From NCBI GenBank assembly GCA_023935145.1, contig CM043703.1, positions 19,703,227 through 19,767,226 on the forward strand: 64,000 bases of DNA. Direction: 5' to 3'. The translations under genes and the position numbers were made by a program. Shown one piece after another: positions 23,870 through 34,170 of the stretch. Each line of letters starts with the position of its first letter. Within the stretch, counting starts at the first letter, position 1. The notes beneath the pieces are model-generated. The model did no database searches. It was not told the DNA's origin and saw only the letters and a list, made by a program, of their open reading frames with translations. This DNA comes from Bretschneidera sinensis (lineage: Eukaryota; Streptophyta; Magnoliopsida; Brassicales; Akaniaceae).

Positions 23870-24290
23870 GTGGTCAACGGGTGACGTGGCACTGACGTGT
23901 CAGTGAGGTGGCGTTGATGTGGCTTTTAGGGCTGACATGACAGCAGCGTTTCTGAAACAGGAGTGGCAGCAGATGTGATGTCAACAGGTGACGTGGCACT
24001 GACGTGGCAGTGAGGTGGCGTTGATGTGGCCTTTAGGGCTGACGTGGCAGCAGCGTTTCTGAATCAAGAGCGGCAGCGGAGATGATGTCGATGAGACTCC
24101 GACTATAGTGATGACCCAACAGGTATGAAAAGGATATACTAAAAGTTTTTCTGATGTGAATGATCCACTAATAGTGGCAATCACAGAGCATACTCAACTC
24201 TTAATATACCGAGAATTTCTGATGTGAAGGATCCACTAATAGTGGCAATCACAGAGCATACTCAACTCTTAAAATACCGAGAACCATTAT
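23870..24290 (-). repeat. Copia-1 leader with two sets of direct repeats
   Basis: Between the primer binding site and gag, a unit of about 75 bp rich in GTGACGTGGCACTGACGTG occurs twice (about 23880-23955 and 23987-24062). Closer to the LTR, a unit of about 66 bp, GATCCACTAATAGTGGCAAT and onward, is repeated in tandem (about 24159-24222 and 24227-24285). No coding frame is evident. The function is unknown; such leaders may hold packaging or regulatory signals. Confidence 0.85.
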
Positions 24291-24291
24291 G

Positions 24292-24303
24292 GCTCTGATA
24301 CCA
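24292..24303 (-). promoter_or_regulatory. Copia-1 primer binding site (initiator tRNA-Met)
   Basis: On the minus strand, TGGTATCAGAGC follows the LTR end AACA directly. It matches the usual primer site of plant Copia elements, complementary to the 3' end of initiator tRNA-Met. Confidence 0.93.
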
Positions 24304-24519
24304 TGTTGAATTTAAGAGAGGAAGTGAGACAATACAAAAAGAAGAATTGTATTGAATGGTGTGATTTACTTACAAAGGGAGCTATCCTATTTATATAAGC
24401 TAATAGGAGAAGCAAAGCTATACACAACCAATGTGGGATTATCCTATTTATACAAGCTAATAGGAGAAGCAAAGCTATACACAACCAATGTGGGACTAAG
24501 CCCATATAATACATTAACA
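24304..24519 (-). repeat. Copia-1 LTR (5' LTR in element orientation)
   Basis: 216 bp and identical to the copy at 19370-19585 except for one base. It carries the same internal duplication of about 60 bp and would hold the element's promoter. Confidence 0.95.
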
Positions 24520-24540
24520 ATTATAATACATTCTGTAGAC

Positions 24541-25170
24541 CAAGGTTCAAATCCAAGAGGGGTGAATTGGATTTTAAAAACTTTTTGCTAAATAACTTAC
24601 AAGAATAACTCATAATGAATTTTTCAAAACTTTTGAGAATTAATGAGTTATATTGATGAATTGAATTTGCTGTCTTGTTTTTTTAAAATGCTCATTGAAA
24701 TGAGTTTTTATAGTCTCGAACTTATATGGCCGTTTGATACCGACTTGATAGGTTTGGAGCATTAAATGCTCAAGTCTTGCGTCTCAAACGGTTATATTTT
24801 TGAATTACTGATTGACTGAGTCCTTATACCAGTCGACTGAGTCAAGTGAAAAATGTTCACTTTTAGGCTTAGGGAAAGTACCAGTCGACTAGATCATAAG
24901 ATCAGTCGACTGGGAACTTACTGTTCCTTTTCCCAGTCGACTAGTATAGAGATCCAATCGACTTGGTTGTCCTTAAATCCAGTTTTTATGTTTCAAAACA
25001 GTTTTTGAGTTATAAACATTTTTGTATTTTAGTTCTGTCATAGCCTTTTGTGAATTGAGCGATAGATCAAGCTAAGTAATTGAAATTTAGAAATTTACAA
25101 TGTGAAACAATTACCTTAGCGTCTATTCTAAATCTTTTGTCTTCTTTTGGTGTCCGAGCGTGGTGAATTG
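24541..25170. repeat. Older direct repeat, copy A, with CAGTCGACTG palindromes
   Basis: About 560 bp (24605-25165) match 30945-31455 in the same orientation. The copy contains four CAGTCGACT sites (at about 24830, 24892, 24903 and 24934) and a degenerate fifth. It is preceded (24555-24604) and followed (about 25165-25205) by the same short sequence, GTGAATTGG then TTTTAAAAACTTTTTGCTA. This could be an LTR or subrepeat of an old retroelement; no coding capacity is visible. Confidence 0.75.
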
Positions 25171-25455
25171 GGTTTTAAAAACTTTTTGCTAATTAACTTG
25201 CAAGTTTTTTTAAACAGTTTAATACGCAAAGCACACAATCAAACAATATAATTGAAAATAAAGGAGTTAAGGAAGAGAATATGCAAACTCTATTTATAAT
25301 GGTTCGGCAATATCATAATCTTTTTTTGCCCTACGTCCACTCTCTTTAAGGAATCACCTTGAAGTAATCCACTTAACATTAGTCGAGCAACTTCACGGGT
25401 GTTGCACAAACCTTACAAACAATCTCTTCCTCACGGAAGTTACAACGAAGTGTTT

Positions 25456-26282
25456 TGTTGTTATTTATCTAAGTTTCAAACATGTCCAAACATGGTCTAA
25501 GTTTGGTTAATGTCTAAACCAATTGTGGGATATCAAAGTTCAGCAAGTTATAAGGTTGCACACATGTGTGTGCTTCAATTTTGAGCATGGGAAGGTCAGA
25601 CACACTGCTGTAGAAGTTTCTGTCCACAGGCAGGAGGTGTGCGAACAGCATCAGGAGGCTGCAGCATCAGGTCACGCCGCAGCACACAGCACCACACCAA
25701 AACACACAGCATCACTTGGAGAGTGATATAGGGCTGAGATTAAAGGAAGAACATGATCAAAGGGAGGATAATGACTCACAAGAATGTCCAAGAATTAAAA
25801 GGCTATAAAAAGGGTTTCTTAGCCTCATTTCAAGTGGTGGAAAAGGTGTGTGAGAGAACCACACAGGTTGTGACATTATGAGATCATTGTAAACACAAGA
25901 GAGAATTGTTTGAGACACATAAACACAAGATGGACTCTTGTAATGAGGCTGGTTGTAAAGAAGAGAGGTTAGTAGAGAATTGATAGAAAGCATTGTAATA
26001 GGTCTATCACTTTCTCGTTCTCTTCTTGGTTCTTCAAGAACTTGGATTCTTGAAGGGGATTGCTGTAACTTTGTAAGAACCATTGAGATAGTGCAGAGAG
26101 TTTGGAGAAACTCACGGGGACGTAGGCATATTGCCGAACCTCAACAACAAATTACTTGTCTTCTTTCTTTCTTTGATTTTCTGTTGTTGAGTTCGATTGC
26201 TGAAATTCTTTCCACAAGTCATTCAAGACTTGGGTGTTTGGAAGATCACCACCTGGGCAACTTGTCAAGGTGATATCCAACA
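25456..26282 (+). repeat. Copia-2 5' LTR
   Basis: 827 bp, TGTTGTTA to CCAACA, followed after one base by the tRNA-Met primer site. A TATA-like motif (GGCTATAAAAAGG) at about 25801-25813 is a plausible element promoter. Confidence 0.92.
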
Positions 26283-26283
26283 G

Positions 26284-26295
26284 TGGTATCAGAGC
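26284..26295 (+). promoter_or_regulatory. Copia-2 primer binding site
   Basis: TGGTATCAGAGC one base after the LTR; complementary to initiator tRNA-Met. Confidence 0.9.
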
Positions 26296-26523
26296 ACAAC
26301 AGCTGGTTATCGGAACAAGAAGTAGAAGGTACGGAGCCAAGACTCCAAGAATCAAATATCAAACTTCTTGGGTGATTCAAGAACGGTGTAAAGATCAAGA
26401 TCCGGTCGTGTTCTTGAAGGTTGATTCAAGAACGATGTTAAAGATCCATCTTCGATATGTGTTCTTGAGGTTGAAGAAAGTAGTTGTGGTTAGTGCACAA
26501 ATCTAGGATCTTGTCCGCAAAAG

Positions 26524-29500
26524 ATGGCTTCAAATTTCTGTGTTGAGAAGTTTGATGGAAATGGGGACTTTACCCTATGGAAGCGGAAGATCAAGGCGGT
26601 TCTAATGCAGCAGAAAGTGGACTTGGCTATTGGAGAAGATGATGCTTTTTCAGCAAGTGTCACGGAGAACCAGCGGACCGAGATGAAGAAGATGGCCTAC
26701 AGCACCATTTTCTTGCACATGTCGGATAGTGTTACAAGGGAGTGCGGAGACTCGGAGGATCCGGCTATCATATGGAAGAAACTAGATGAGTTGTTTCTTA
26801 CCAAAACTCTCCCTAACAAAATTTATCTTCTTAAAAGAATCTTTGCTTTTAAAATGGACCCTAGTAAGGAGTTGCAAGATAATCTTGATGTCTTTAATAA
26901 GCTAGTTCAAGATTTGAATAGCTGTAGCATTTCTTTTCCGGATGAACAATTGGCTGTTATTTTATTAAATCACTTCCAGATTGCTTTGATAATTTGATTA
27001 ATGCAATTGAGTATGGAAGGGATTCTTTGACAAAGGAGATTGTGATCAATGCTATAAGGGCACATGATTTCAAAGCCAAGATGAAGGAGACATCAAGTGG
27101 TGAAGGGCTGTTCATAAGAGGAAGGCCAGCAGCTCGGAATGGCTGTAACAATGGCTACTACCGGGACAATGGTAGAGGAGAAAGCTATAGGAGAGCACAC
27201 TCTAAACCAAGGGTTGGAGGAAGGAGGTGCTTCTACTGTAACAAGGAGGGCTATTTCAAGAAAGATTGTAAGAAGAGGATGTGGGATGAAATGAGAAGCC
27301 ATACCAATAATGGAGAGGCTTCGGTTTCCATGGGAGAACAGCAAGGTGATGATGTTCTTGTTGTGTGCTCGGATGTGAGCAGGAGGCAAGGCAGCGAAAA
27401 GTGGATTCTTGATTCTGGGTGCACTCATCATATGTGCCCTCACAAAGAATGGTTCAAGAATTTCAAGGAGATCAATGATGAAAGGGTCTTCTTGGGGAAT
27501 GATAATTATTGCCAAGTGAGAGAGATTGGAGACATCCAATTGAGGATGTTTGATGGAGTCACAAGGCTGCTAGAAAATGTGAGGTATGTTCCAGATTTGA
27601 AGAGAAACTTGATCTCATTGGGGCAGCTGGATTCCATGGGCTATACATGCAAGATAGAGGGAGGAAAGATCAAGGTGGCCAAGGGATCTTTGGTAGTGAT
27701 CAAGGCAGCAAGAAACGATGGACTCTATGAGATGACTGGAGAAACAGAAACCAATGATCAAGCAGCAAGCTTAATGGCTGAACTGGACAAGGTAGCCATT
27801 TGGCACACTCGCTTGGGACACATGAGCGAAAAGGGCCTGCAAGTGCTTAGCAAGGAAGGTCTACTTGGTGGTGACAAAGTAGAAAAAAATGGATTCCTGT
27901 AAGAGCTGTGTTCTTGGGCAGCAACATCGGGTCAGCTTCAACACCGGAGTGCACAAGTCTAAGGGCATTCTCAACTACATTCATGTGGACCTTTGGGGAC
28001 CAGCAAGGACACCAACACAGGGAGGTAACATTTACTTTCTGTCTTTAATTGATGATTATTCAAGAAAAGTGTGGGTTTATTTGGTGAAAAATAAATCAGA
28101 TGCATTGAATAAGTTAGTGGTGTGGAAAGGGCTGGTTGAGACTCAAATGGGTAGAGTAGTTAAGGGGATAAGAACCGATAATGGCTTAGAAATTTTTAAC
28201 CAAAAACTTGATCAATTCTGTAGGTTAAATGGCATTCTAAGATATAGGACGGTTGTGGAAACCCCTCAGCAAAGTGGAGTTGCTGAGTGGATGAATAAGA
28301 CCCTTAAGGAAAAGGTTAGGTGCATGTTAAATAAATTCGGATTACCCAAATATTTTTGGGGGGAAGTGGTGTCTACAGCTGCATATTTAATTAATAGATC
28401 ACCCTCTAGGATTGTATACCATAAGACTCCCGAAGAGTTGTGGAGTGGAAAACCCCCTGAGTTGGACAACCTTAGGACTTTTGGGTGTGCTGCATATGCA
28501 TTCCAAAAGGAGGACAAGCTTAGCCCAGGATCTAGAAAATATATGTTTCTAGGATATGGGAAAGGGGCTAAAGGGTACAGGTTGTGGTCCTTAGAAAAAG
28601 AAGGATTTAAACTCATAATAAGTAGGGATGTTGTCTTTAATGAATTATTATTTCCCTACTTGGAGAAAACTAACCCTGCAGGGGCTAGTAAGCAAACCAA
28701 TTCAGAAATTGTTGAGCATAGCATGAAGGGAGATTCTGTTCAGGTAGAGCAAAGGAGGCAAGAGAGTTTGGACCAGGTAGAGCCCTTGGATGATTGCCAA
28801 GCTCAAGAAACTCAAGAAGAGGCTGAACAAGAAGAGGATGCTGCAGCAAGTCAGAAAGACTTTCACTCATAAGAGACCGGGAAAAAAGGCTGGTCGGACC
28901 ACCTTCAAGATGTGGGTTTGCGGATACTGCGGATGCAGCAGCTCCTTGGAAAGAATGAGGGATAGCTAAACCAGAAACTTACACGGATACCATGGAGTGT
29001 AAGGATTCATCAAAGTGGCAGCTAGCTATGGAGGAAGAAATTGATTCTTTGAAGGAGAACAACTTTTGGGAATTGGTGAAAATTCCAGGAAAACAGAAAG
29101 TTGTGGAATGTAAGTGCACTTACAAGATCAAAGAAGGGTACCCTCCAAGAGATAAAGTCCGGAACAAGGCTAGGCTGGTGGCGAATGGGTTCACAAGAAG
29201 AGGAGACATAGGTTTCACAAAAACTTTCTCACCTGGACACAAGGTGGAGAAGATGGTGAGTATCCTCACCTATGTCATTGATGGGCTATTAGTTTGGAAT
29301 AGCAGGAAGATGATGGAAAGGTTTACATCTCAACTCAGTGAGGAGTTCGAGAGGAAGGACCTCAGCCTTGCACAAAAGATCCTTGGGATGAGGAGAATCA
29401 TCCCGGAAAGGAAGAGAAACAGGTCAAGTGTTTCTTGGGCAATGGATGTTTTCAGCAAATGTGTGAGTAATCCCAGAAAAGAGCGTTGTCTTGGGATGAG

Positions 29501-29886
29501 GTGGTTGCTGAGGTACATGGAGGCTCAGTGGCAGCCAGTTGTAGCACTCATAACAACCAGGGCAGAATGCATAGCGGCTACGGAAGCCATAAAGGAGGCT
29601 ATGGGGTGCAAAGGGTTGTTGGACGAGTGGGGGGGTCCTAAACGAGCAGGTGGTGGTATATTTGGATAGCCAAAGTGCGGGGCACTTGTGGAGGTATCCA
29701 GTGTTCCATGAGGGGATGGAGTATATGGATGTTTGGTATCATTACATTCTAGAAAATGGTACAGAAGGAAGCATTCATGTTGACAAGAAGACCACTGAGA
29801 AAAGTCCTGCAGATTTAGGCACCAAGTTTCTACCTCTAAGTAAGTTCAATCATTGCCTTGAATTACTTAGGATTGGAGTTAGTTGA
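26524..29886 (+). pseudogene. Copia-2 gag-pol, disrupted
   Basis: Pieces of one polyprotein lie in several frames. Gag is at 26524-26996 and is broken by a frameshift near 26975. Gag end, zinc knuckle and protease are at 26994-27902; the knuckle reads CFYCNKEGYFKKDC, with Tyr in place of the His ligand, and the protease reads WILDSGCTHHM. A shift near 27895 leads to integrase at 27889-28872 (VDLWGP, RTDNGLE, SGVAEWMNKT). An RT remnant at 28992-29669 keeps the N-terminal part (KARLVANGFTRR), but the sequence then jumps to the region after the catalytic centre, so the YVDD motif is missing. RNase H is split again near 29640 between TTRAECIAATEA and YLDSQSAGHL. It cannot encode a working polyprotein. 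It differs from Copia-1 in LTR length and sequence and in Gag type, so it is another lineage. Confidence 0.92.
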
Positions 29887-29968
29887 TTGATGACTCAAGA
29901 TGAGTTTGGATCCCGAAGCTTTCTGCACAATGGTTCAGGTTTTTGAACTCTTAGACAAAGGTAGAGAT

Positions 29969-30795
29969 TGTTGTTATTTGCCTAAGTTTCAAACATGTCC
30001 AAACATGGTCTAAGTTTGGTTAATGTCCAAACCAATTGTGGGATATCAAAGTTCAGCAAGTTATAAGGTTGCACACATGTGTGTGCTTCAATTTTGAGCA
30101 TGGGAAGGTCAGGCACACTACTGTGGAAGTTTCTGCCCACAGGCAGGAGGTGTGCGCACAACATCAGGAGGCTGCAGCATCAGGTCACGCCGCAGCACAC
30201 AGCACCACACCAAAACACACAGCATCACTTGGAGAGTGATGTAGGGCTGAGATTAAAGGAGGAACGTGATCAAAGGGAGGATAATGACTCACAAGAATGT
30301 CCAAGAATTAAGAGGCTATAAAAAGGGTTTCTTAGCCTCATTTCAAGTGGTGAAAAAGGTGTGTGAGAGAATCACACAGGTTGTGACATTGTGAGATCAT
30401 TGTAAACACAAAAGAGAATTATGTGAGACACATAAACACAAGAGGGACTCTTGTAGTGAGGCTGGTTGTAAAGAAGAGAGGTTTGTAGAGAATCGATAGA
30501 AAGCATTATAATAGGTCTATCACTTTCGTGTTCTCTTCTTGGTTCTTCAAGAACTTGGATTCTTGAAGGGGATTGCTGCAACTTTGTAAGAACCATTGAG
30601 ATAGTGCAGAGAGTTCGGAGGAACTCACGGGGACGTAGGCACATTGCCGAACCTCGACAACAAATTACTTGTCTTCTTTCTTTCTTTGATTTTCTGTTCT
30701 TGAGTTCGATTGCTGAAATTCTTTCTACAAGTCATTCAAGAATTGGGTGTTTGGAAAATCACCACCTGGGCATCTTGTCAAGGTGATTTCCAAAA
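29969..30795 (+). repeat. Copia-2 3' LTR
   Basis: 827 bp, the same length as the 5' copy. It follows the purine tract at 29957-29968 directly. Its final CA has become AA. Confidence 0.92.
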
Positions 30796-30929
30796 CGTTT
30801 AATCCTAAACACTCTAAGAGTTACACCGACTCTTTCTCTTTACAATAAATGGTAATAACTGTAAAATAAATGGTAGAAAGATAGCAATGAACGCTTTTAC
30901 AAATGAATAATATCTCTCTTTTAAGAATA

Positions 30930-31460
30930 AGCTTGAAAAATGGCTCACAATGAATTTTTCAAAGCTTTTGAGAATTAATGAGCTATATTTGATGAATTGA
31001 ATGCGCTATCTTGTTTTTTTTAAATGTTCATTGAAGTGAGTTTTTATACCCTTGAACTTATATGGCTGTTTGATACTAACTTGGTAGGTTTAGGGCATTT
31101 AATGTTCAAGTTCCGCATCTCAAACGGTCATATTTTCGAACTATCGGTCGACTGGGTCAAGTGAAAAATATTAACTTTTAGGCTTAGAGAAATTACCAGT
31201 CGACTGGGAACTTACTGTCCCTTTTCCCAGTCGACTAGTATAGAGACTCAGTTGATTAGGTTGTCCTTAAACTCAATTTTTATGTTTCAAAACAGTTTTT
31301 GACTTAGAAACATTTTTTTTATTTTAATTTTGTCAAAGTTTTTTGTGAATTGAGCCATAGATCAAGCTAGGTAATTGAAATTTAGAGATTTACAATGTGA
31401 TTCAATTACTTTAATGTCTATTATAGATCTTCTGTATTGTTTTTGTGTCTCAGCGTGTTG
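30930..31460. repeat. Older direct repeat, copy B
   Basis: Same orientation as copy A (24605-25165). It has only two full CAGTCGACT sites (about 31197 and 31227). Compared with copy A it lacks the stretch between two neighbouring sites, as expected from slippage between repeats. Copy A, Copia-2 and copy B together read as an older repeat unit split by insertion. Confidence 0.75.
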
Positions 31461-32814
31461 AGTTCTTGCATCTTGTTTTTGTACTGAATGCTTTTACACC
31501 TTAAACATTTTGATAAAACTATTAGTGCAATTTGAGTGGTGTTTTGTCATTATTAAAATCAAATACGGATTAACACATTCCTTATTATTTAAAAAAATAT
31601 AATGCTACTAACAATCATTAATTTTGTAATTATCTAAACTTAATCATTTATTTTATATTATATATAAATATATGCAACTCTTACGCATAAATTTATGCGT
31701 AAATTTATTTCATAAATTCAATTTTTTAAAAAAAATAATTTTTCATTTATTTCATCAATAGTTTTTCTAAAGATGTTTAACCTAATTTCTTATTATAAAA
31801 AAAAAAACAAAAACCATTTTATAATCTCCTGCCATACAGTACCCTAGAGTAATTATTTTTTTGGCTTAATTACAATTTTTTTTTAAGTTTAAAGTTAAGT
31901 AGTAGTTTATTATTTGAGTTTTTAAAAGAAGTAATTTAACCATTGATTTTATTAATTTGAAGCAATTTAACTAATTGGTTTGATTTCAACAAAAGAATTA
32001 TTAAAAAACTTAATATATTTGCTAATTTATCACGTCAGATAGTTAAAATTACCGAAAAACTTAATATATTTGTTATCTAACCTGACAAGTTAAAAAACAT
32101 TTTAAGTTTTCTGATAATCTTTTGATTGAAATTTAGTCAGAATTGATCTGAATCAGACCAATAGGTTGAATTGCTCCAAACTAATAAATTCAATAATTAA
32201 ATTGCCCATTTTGAAAATTCAGAAAACAAACAACTACTTAATCCTAAATTTTAAAAAAATTGCAATTAAATCTTTTTTTTTTTATCTTTTAAAACTATAT
32301 TTTAATCTAATTGATGTTCGCAGCAACACATTTTACTAGTGAATCGCATGGAGTCTGATTTTTTGAATCGGGTATATGGTATGTCCAAAAAAAAAAGTTT
32401 CGGGTGTTTGACCATCGGAGAATCCAACAACAATGCCTTGTGGATAGATCATAAAATTCAAAATCACATGCACAGCTCACAATACTGCAAATCAGAAGCT
32501 TTAAACAAATGTCTTAAGATTCGTTAGGACAAAATGTTGCATGTGCTCACATGATCCCAATCGGTCGGTTCCACCATACCCGCTTGATTGGTAAGAAATA
32601 CTATTTTAGTAACTGACACCACAAATCAAAAGGAAATACAATTAAAATTTTACTTTATTATGAAACTGCACTAAACAAAAAAGAAAAAATTACATAGACA
32701 AATGAATGTTGAAATACATGATGTTAAATTATATGAAAAACCTTTATCTCTAAAGTAAAAAATCATTGTATCTTTAAATTTAATAATCTAATTCTCTTTC
32801 TAAAGTCACGATCA
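31461..32814. other. Very AT-rich intergenic region
   Basis: No coding frame is recognised. A 62-codon frame at 32339-32527 has no family signature. Long A and T runs are common. Confidence 0.55.
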
Positions 32815-33309
32815 TGTCTCTCTCTCTCAACTGAAATCTAATTCACAATCTATTACTAATTAATAATCGATTATAAATTTATTTATCAAAAATACATAAT
32901 TTGAAATGAAAAACATTAATTGTTTGTCAATCGACTTTTAAATGATTTCAAATAATAAAAATTAAATTTAAATTAATTTTTTTGATAACTTACGAAATTT
33001 AATTTTTCTTGTTATGAAAAATAATGTGTAAGCTACGAAATATGAGATCAATATTATGAAATTTAATATTATTTTTAAGTTACGAAAAAACAACATATAA
33101 GTTGCAAAATATGAATGCTAAGCTACAAAAAATATTCAAGTTACGAAAATTAAGACACAAGTTATAAAATATAAAGTCATGGTAGTGAAATTTGACAATA
33201 CTTTTTGTTACAAAAAATGTTTAGGTTACGAAAAATTAAGGCAAAAAATATGAAGGTTTAGTTACGAAATTTGATATCAATATTACGAAACTTGATATTA
33301 TTTTTTAAG

Positions 33310-33353
<44 letters not shown>

Positions 33354-33610
33354 GTTAAGAAATATAAAGGTTAAGTTACAAAAAATATCCAAGTTACGAA
33401 AATTAAAAAATATGTTACGAAATTTGATAATATTTTTAAGTTACATAATTTAAATTTAATTCTTATTATTTAAAATAGCTCAAATGTCAATACACAAACA
33501 GTGAATTTTTGCATTTCAAATTACGTATTGATTGACAAATGAATTTATAATTGATGATCAATTGATTAGAGCTGTAAATTTTATTGTATAGATTTCCGTT
33601 TAGAGAGAAA
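32815..33610. repeat. Element with long inverted arms and GTTACGAAA-rich interior
   Basis: The sequence at about 32856-32985 and the reverse complement of about 33445-33569 align over about 130 bp; shared stretches include ATTATAAATT, ATAATTTGAAATG and AATTAAATTTAAATTA. Weaker similarity (CTCTCT..AAC.GAAATCTA) extends to about 32815 and 33610. Between the arms, a motif close to AAGTTACGAAA recurs roughly every 20-40 bp at least ten times, and a TA run sits in the middle. No open frame is present. It is probably a non-autonomous DNA transposon of foldback or Mutator-like type. No target duplication was identified, so the limits are approximate. Confidence 0.7.
33310..33351. repeat. (TA)n microsatellite
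   Basis: About 21 uninterrupted TA units inside the inverted-arm element; likely length-variable. Confidence 0.97.
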
Positions 33611-34170
33611 AAAGTTCTAAGTTTAAAAAAATAAAATTCATTAAAAATTATTTTTACTTGTGCAGGTTGGGGTGTCTCAATGCACAAATACATATACAAG
33701 GGCAGGGCTCCTTTCTAGATACTCTTGTAAAATTAACACTAAAAGATGTCGTTAGTTGTCCTTTAAGTCATTTTTGTTGTTGGCCGTTAATTTTAGGAAT
33801 GTGATAGAGAAAAAAAATATCAAAGAAAAAGCAGGAGAGAGAGAGAGAGACTCCTCTCTAATTGACCGGTAACTTCCCCGTGTCGATCACTGGTAGTCCT
33901 AGGAGGACAAGTCTAGTCAAAACATTGAACCTTGGCCTGCACCTCCCTTCCCCAACCCTTCTAGAATTTTTCATTTTTTTAATTAATAAAATTTTTCTTT
34001 CATATTTAAACTAAAAAGAGTTTTTTGCAAGTCTCTCCAGTCTCACCTATCTCTTTAAAGCCATTCTATTTCTCATTAGCCTCTCAACTTTCCCATAACG
34101 TCTCTCTGTACATAAGACCAAAAACCCACCCCCAAAAAAAAAGAAAAAAAGAAAAAAAAAAGAAACAGAG

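Larger units (their letters stand above)
19365..24524 (-). mobile_element. Young, structurally complete Ty1/copia retrotransposon (Copia-1)
   Basis: The element proper runs from 19370 to 24519 and reads on the minus strand. Two 216-bp LTRs bound it, beginning TGTT and ending AACA, and the target duplication ATTAT lies at 19365-19369 and 24520-24524. The primer binding site TGGTATCAGAGC (24292-24303) complements plant initiator tRNA-Met, and a purine tract TTTGAGGGGGGA (19586-19597) abuts the other LTR. The LTRs differ at one position by my count (19425 A, 24359 G), which implies recent insertion. The gag-pol frame is open except for one stop near the Gag N-terminus. Confidence 0.97.
25451..30800 (+). 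mobile_element. Older, decayed Ty1/copia retrotransposon (Copia-2)
   Basis: The element runs from 25456 to 30795 on the plus strand, with 827-bp LTRs. A primer binding site TGGTATCAGAGC lies at 26284-26295 and a purine-rich tract AAAGGTAGAGAT at 29957-29968. I count about 38 differences between the LTRs, roughly 95% identity, so it is clearly older than Copia-1. Flanking TGTTT (25451-25455) and CGTTT (30796-30800) look like a 5-bp target duplication with one change. The element interrupts an older repeat whose two copies lie at 24605-25165 and 30945-31455. The coding region has frameshifts and lacks the RT core. Confidence 0.93.

Noticed and set aside
23880..24070. Leader repeats read as a CRISPR-like array
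   Set aside because: Only two long diverged units inside a retrotransposon leader of a plant genome; no spacers or cas genes.
24535..24560. tRNA-like GGTTCAAATCC T-arm
   Set aside because: No matching acceptor, D or anticodon arms in the flanking 70 bp; it belongs to the older repeat.
33310..33351. TA run as a promoter TATA element
   Set aside because: It is a 21-unit microsatellite inside a repeat, far from any gene start.
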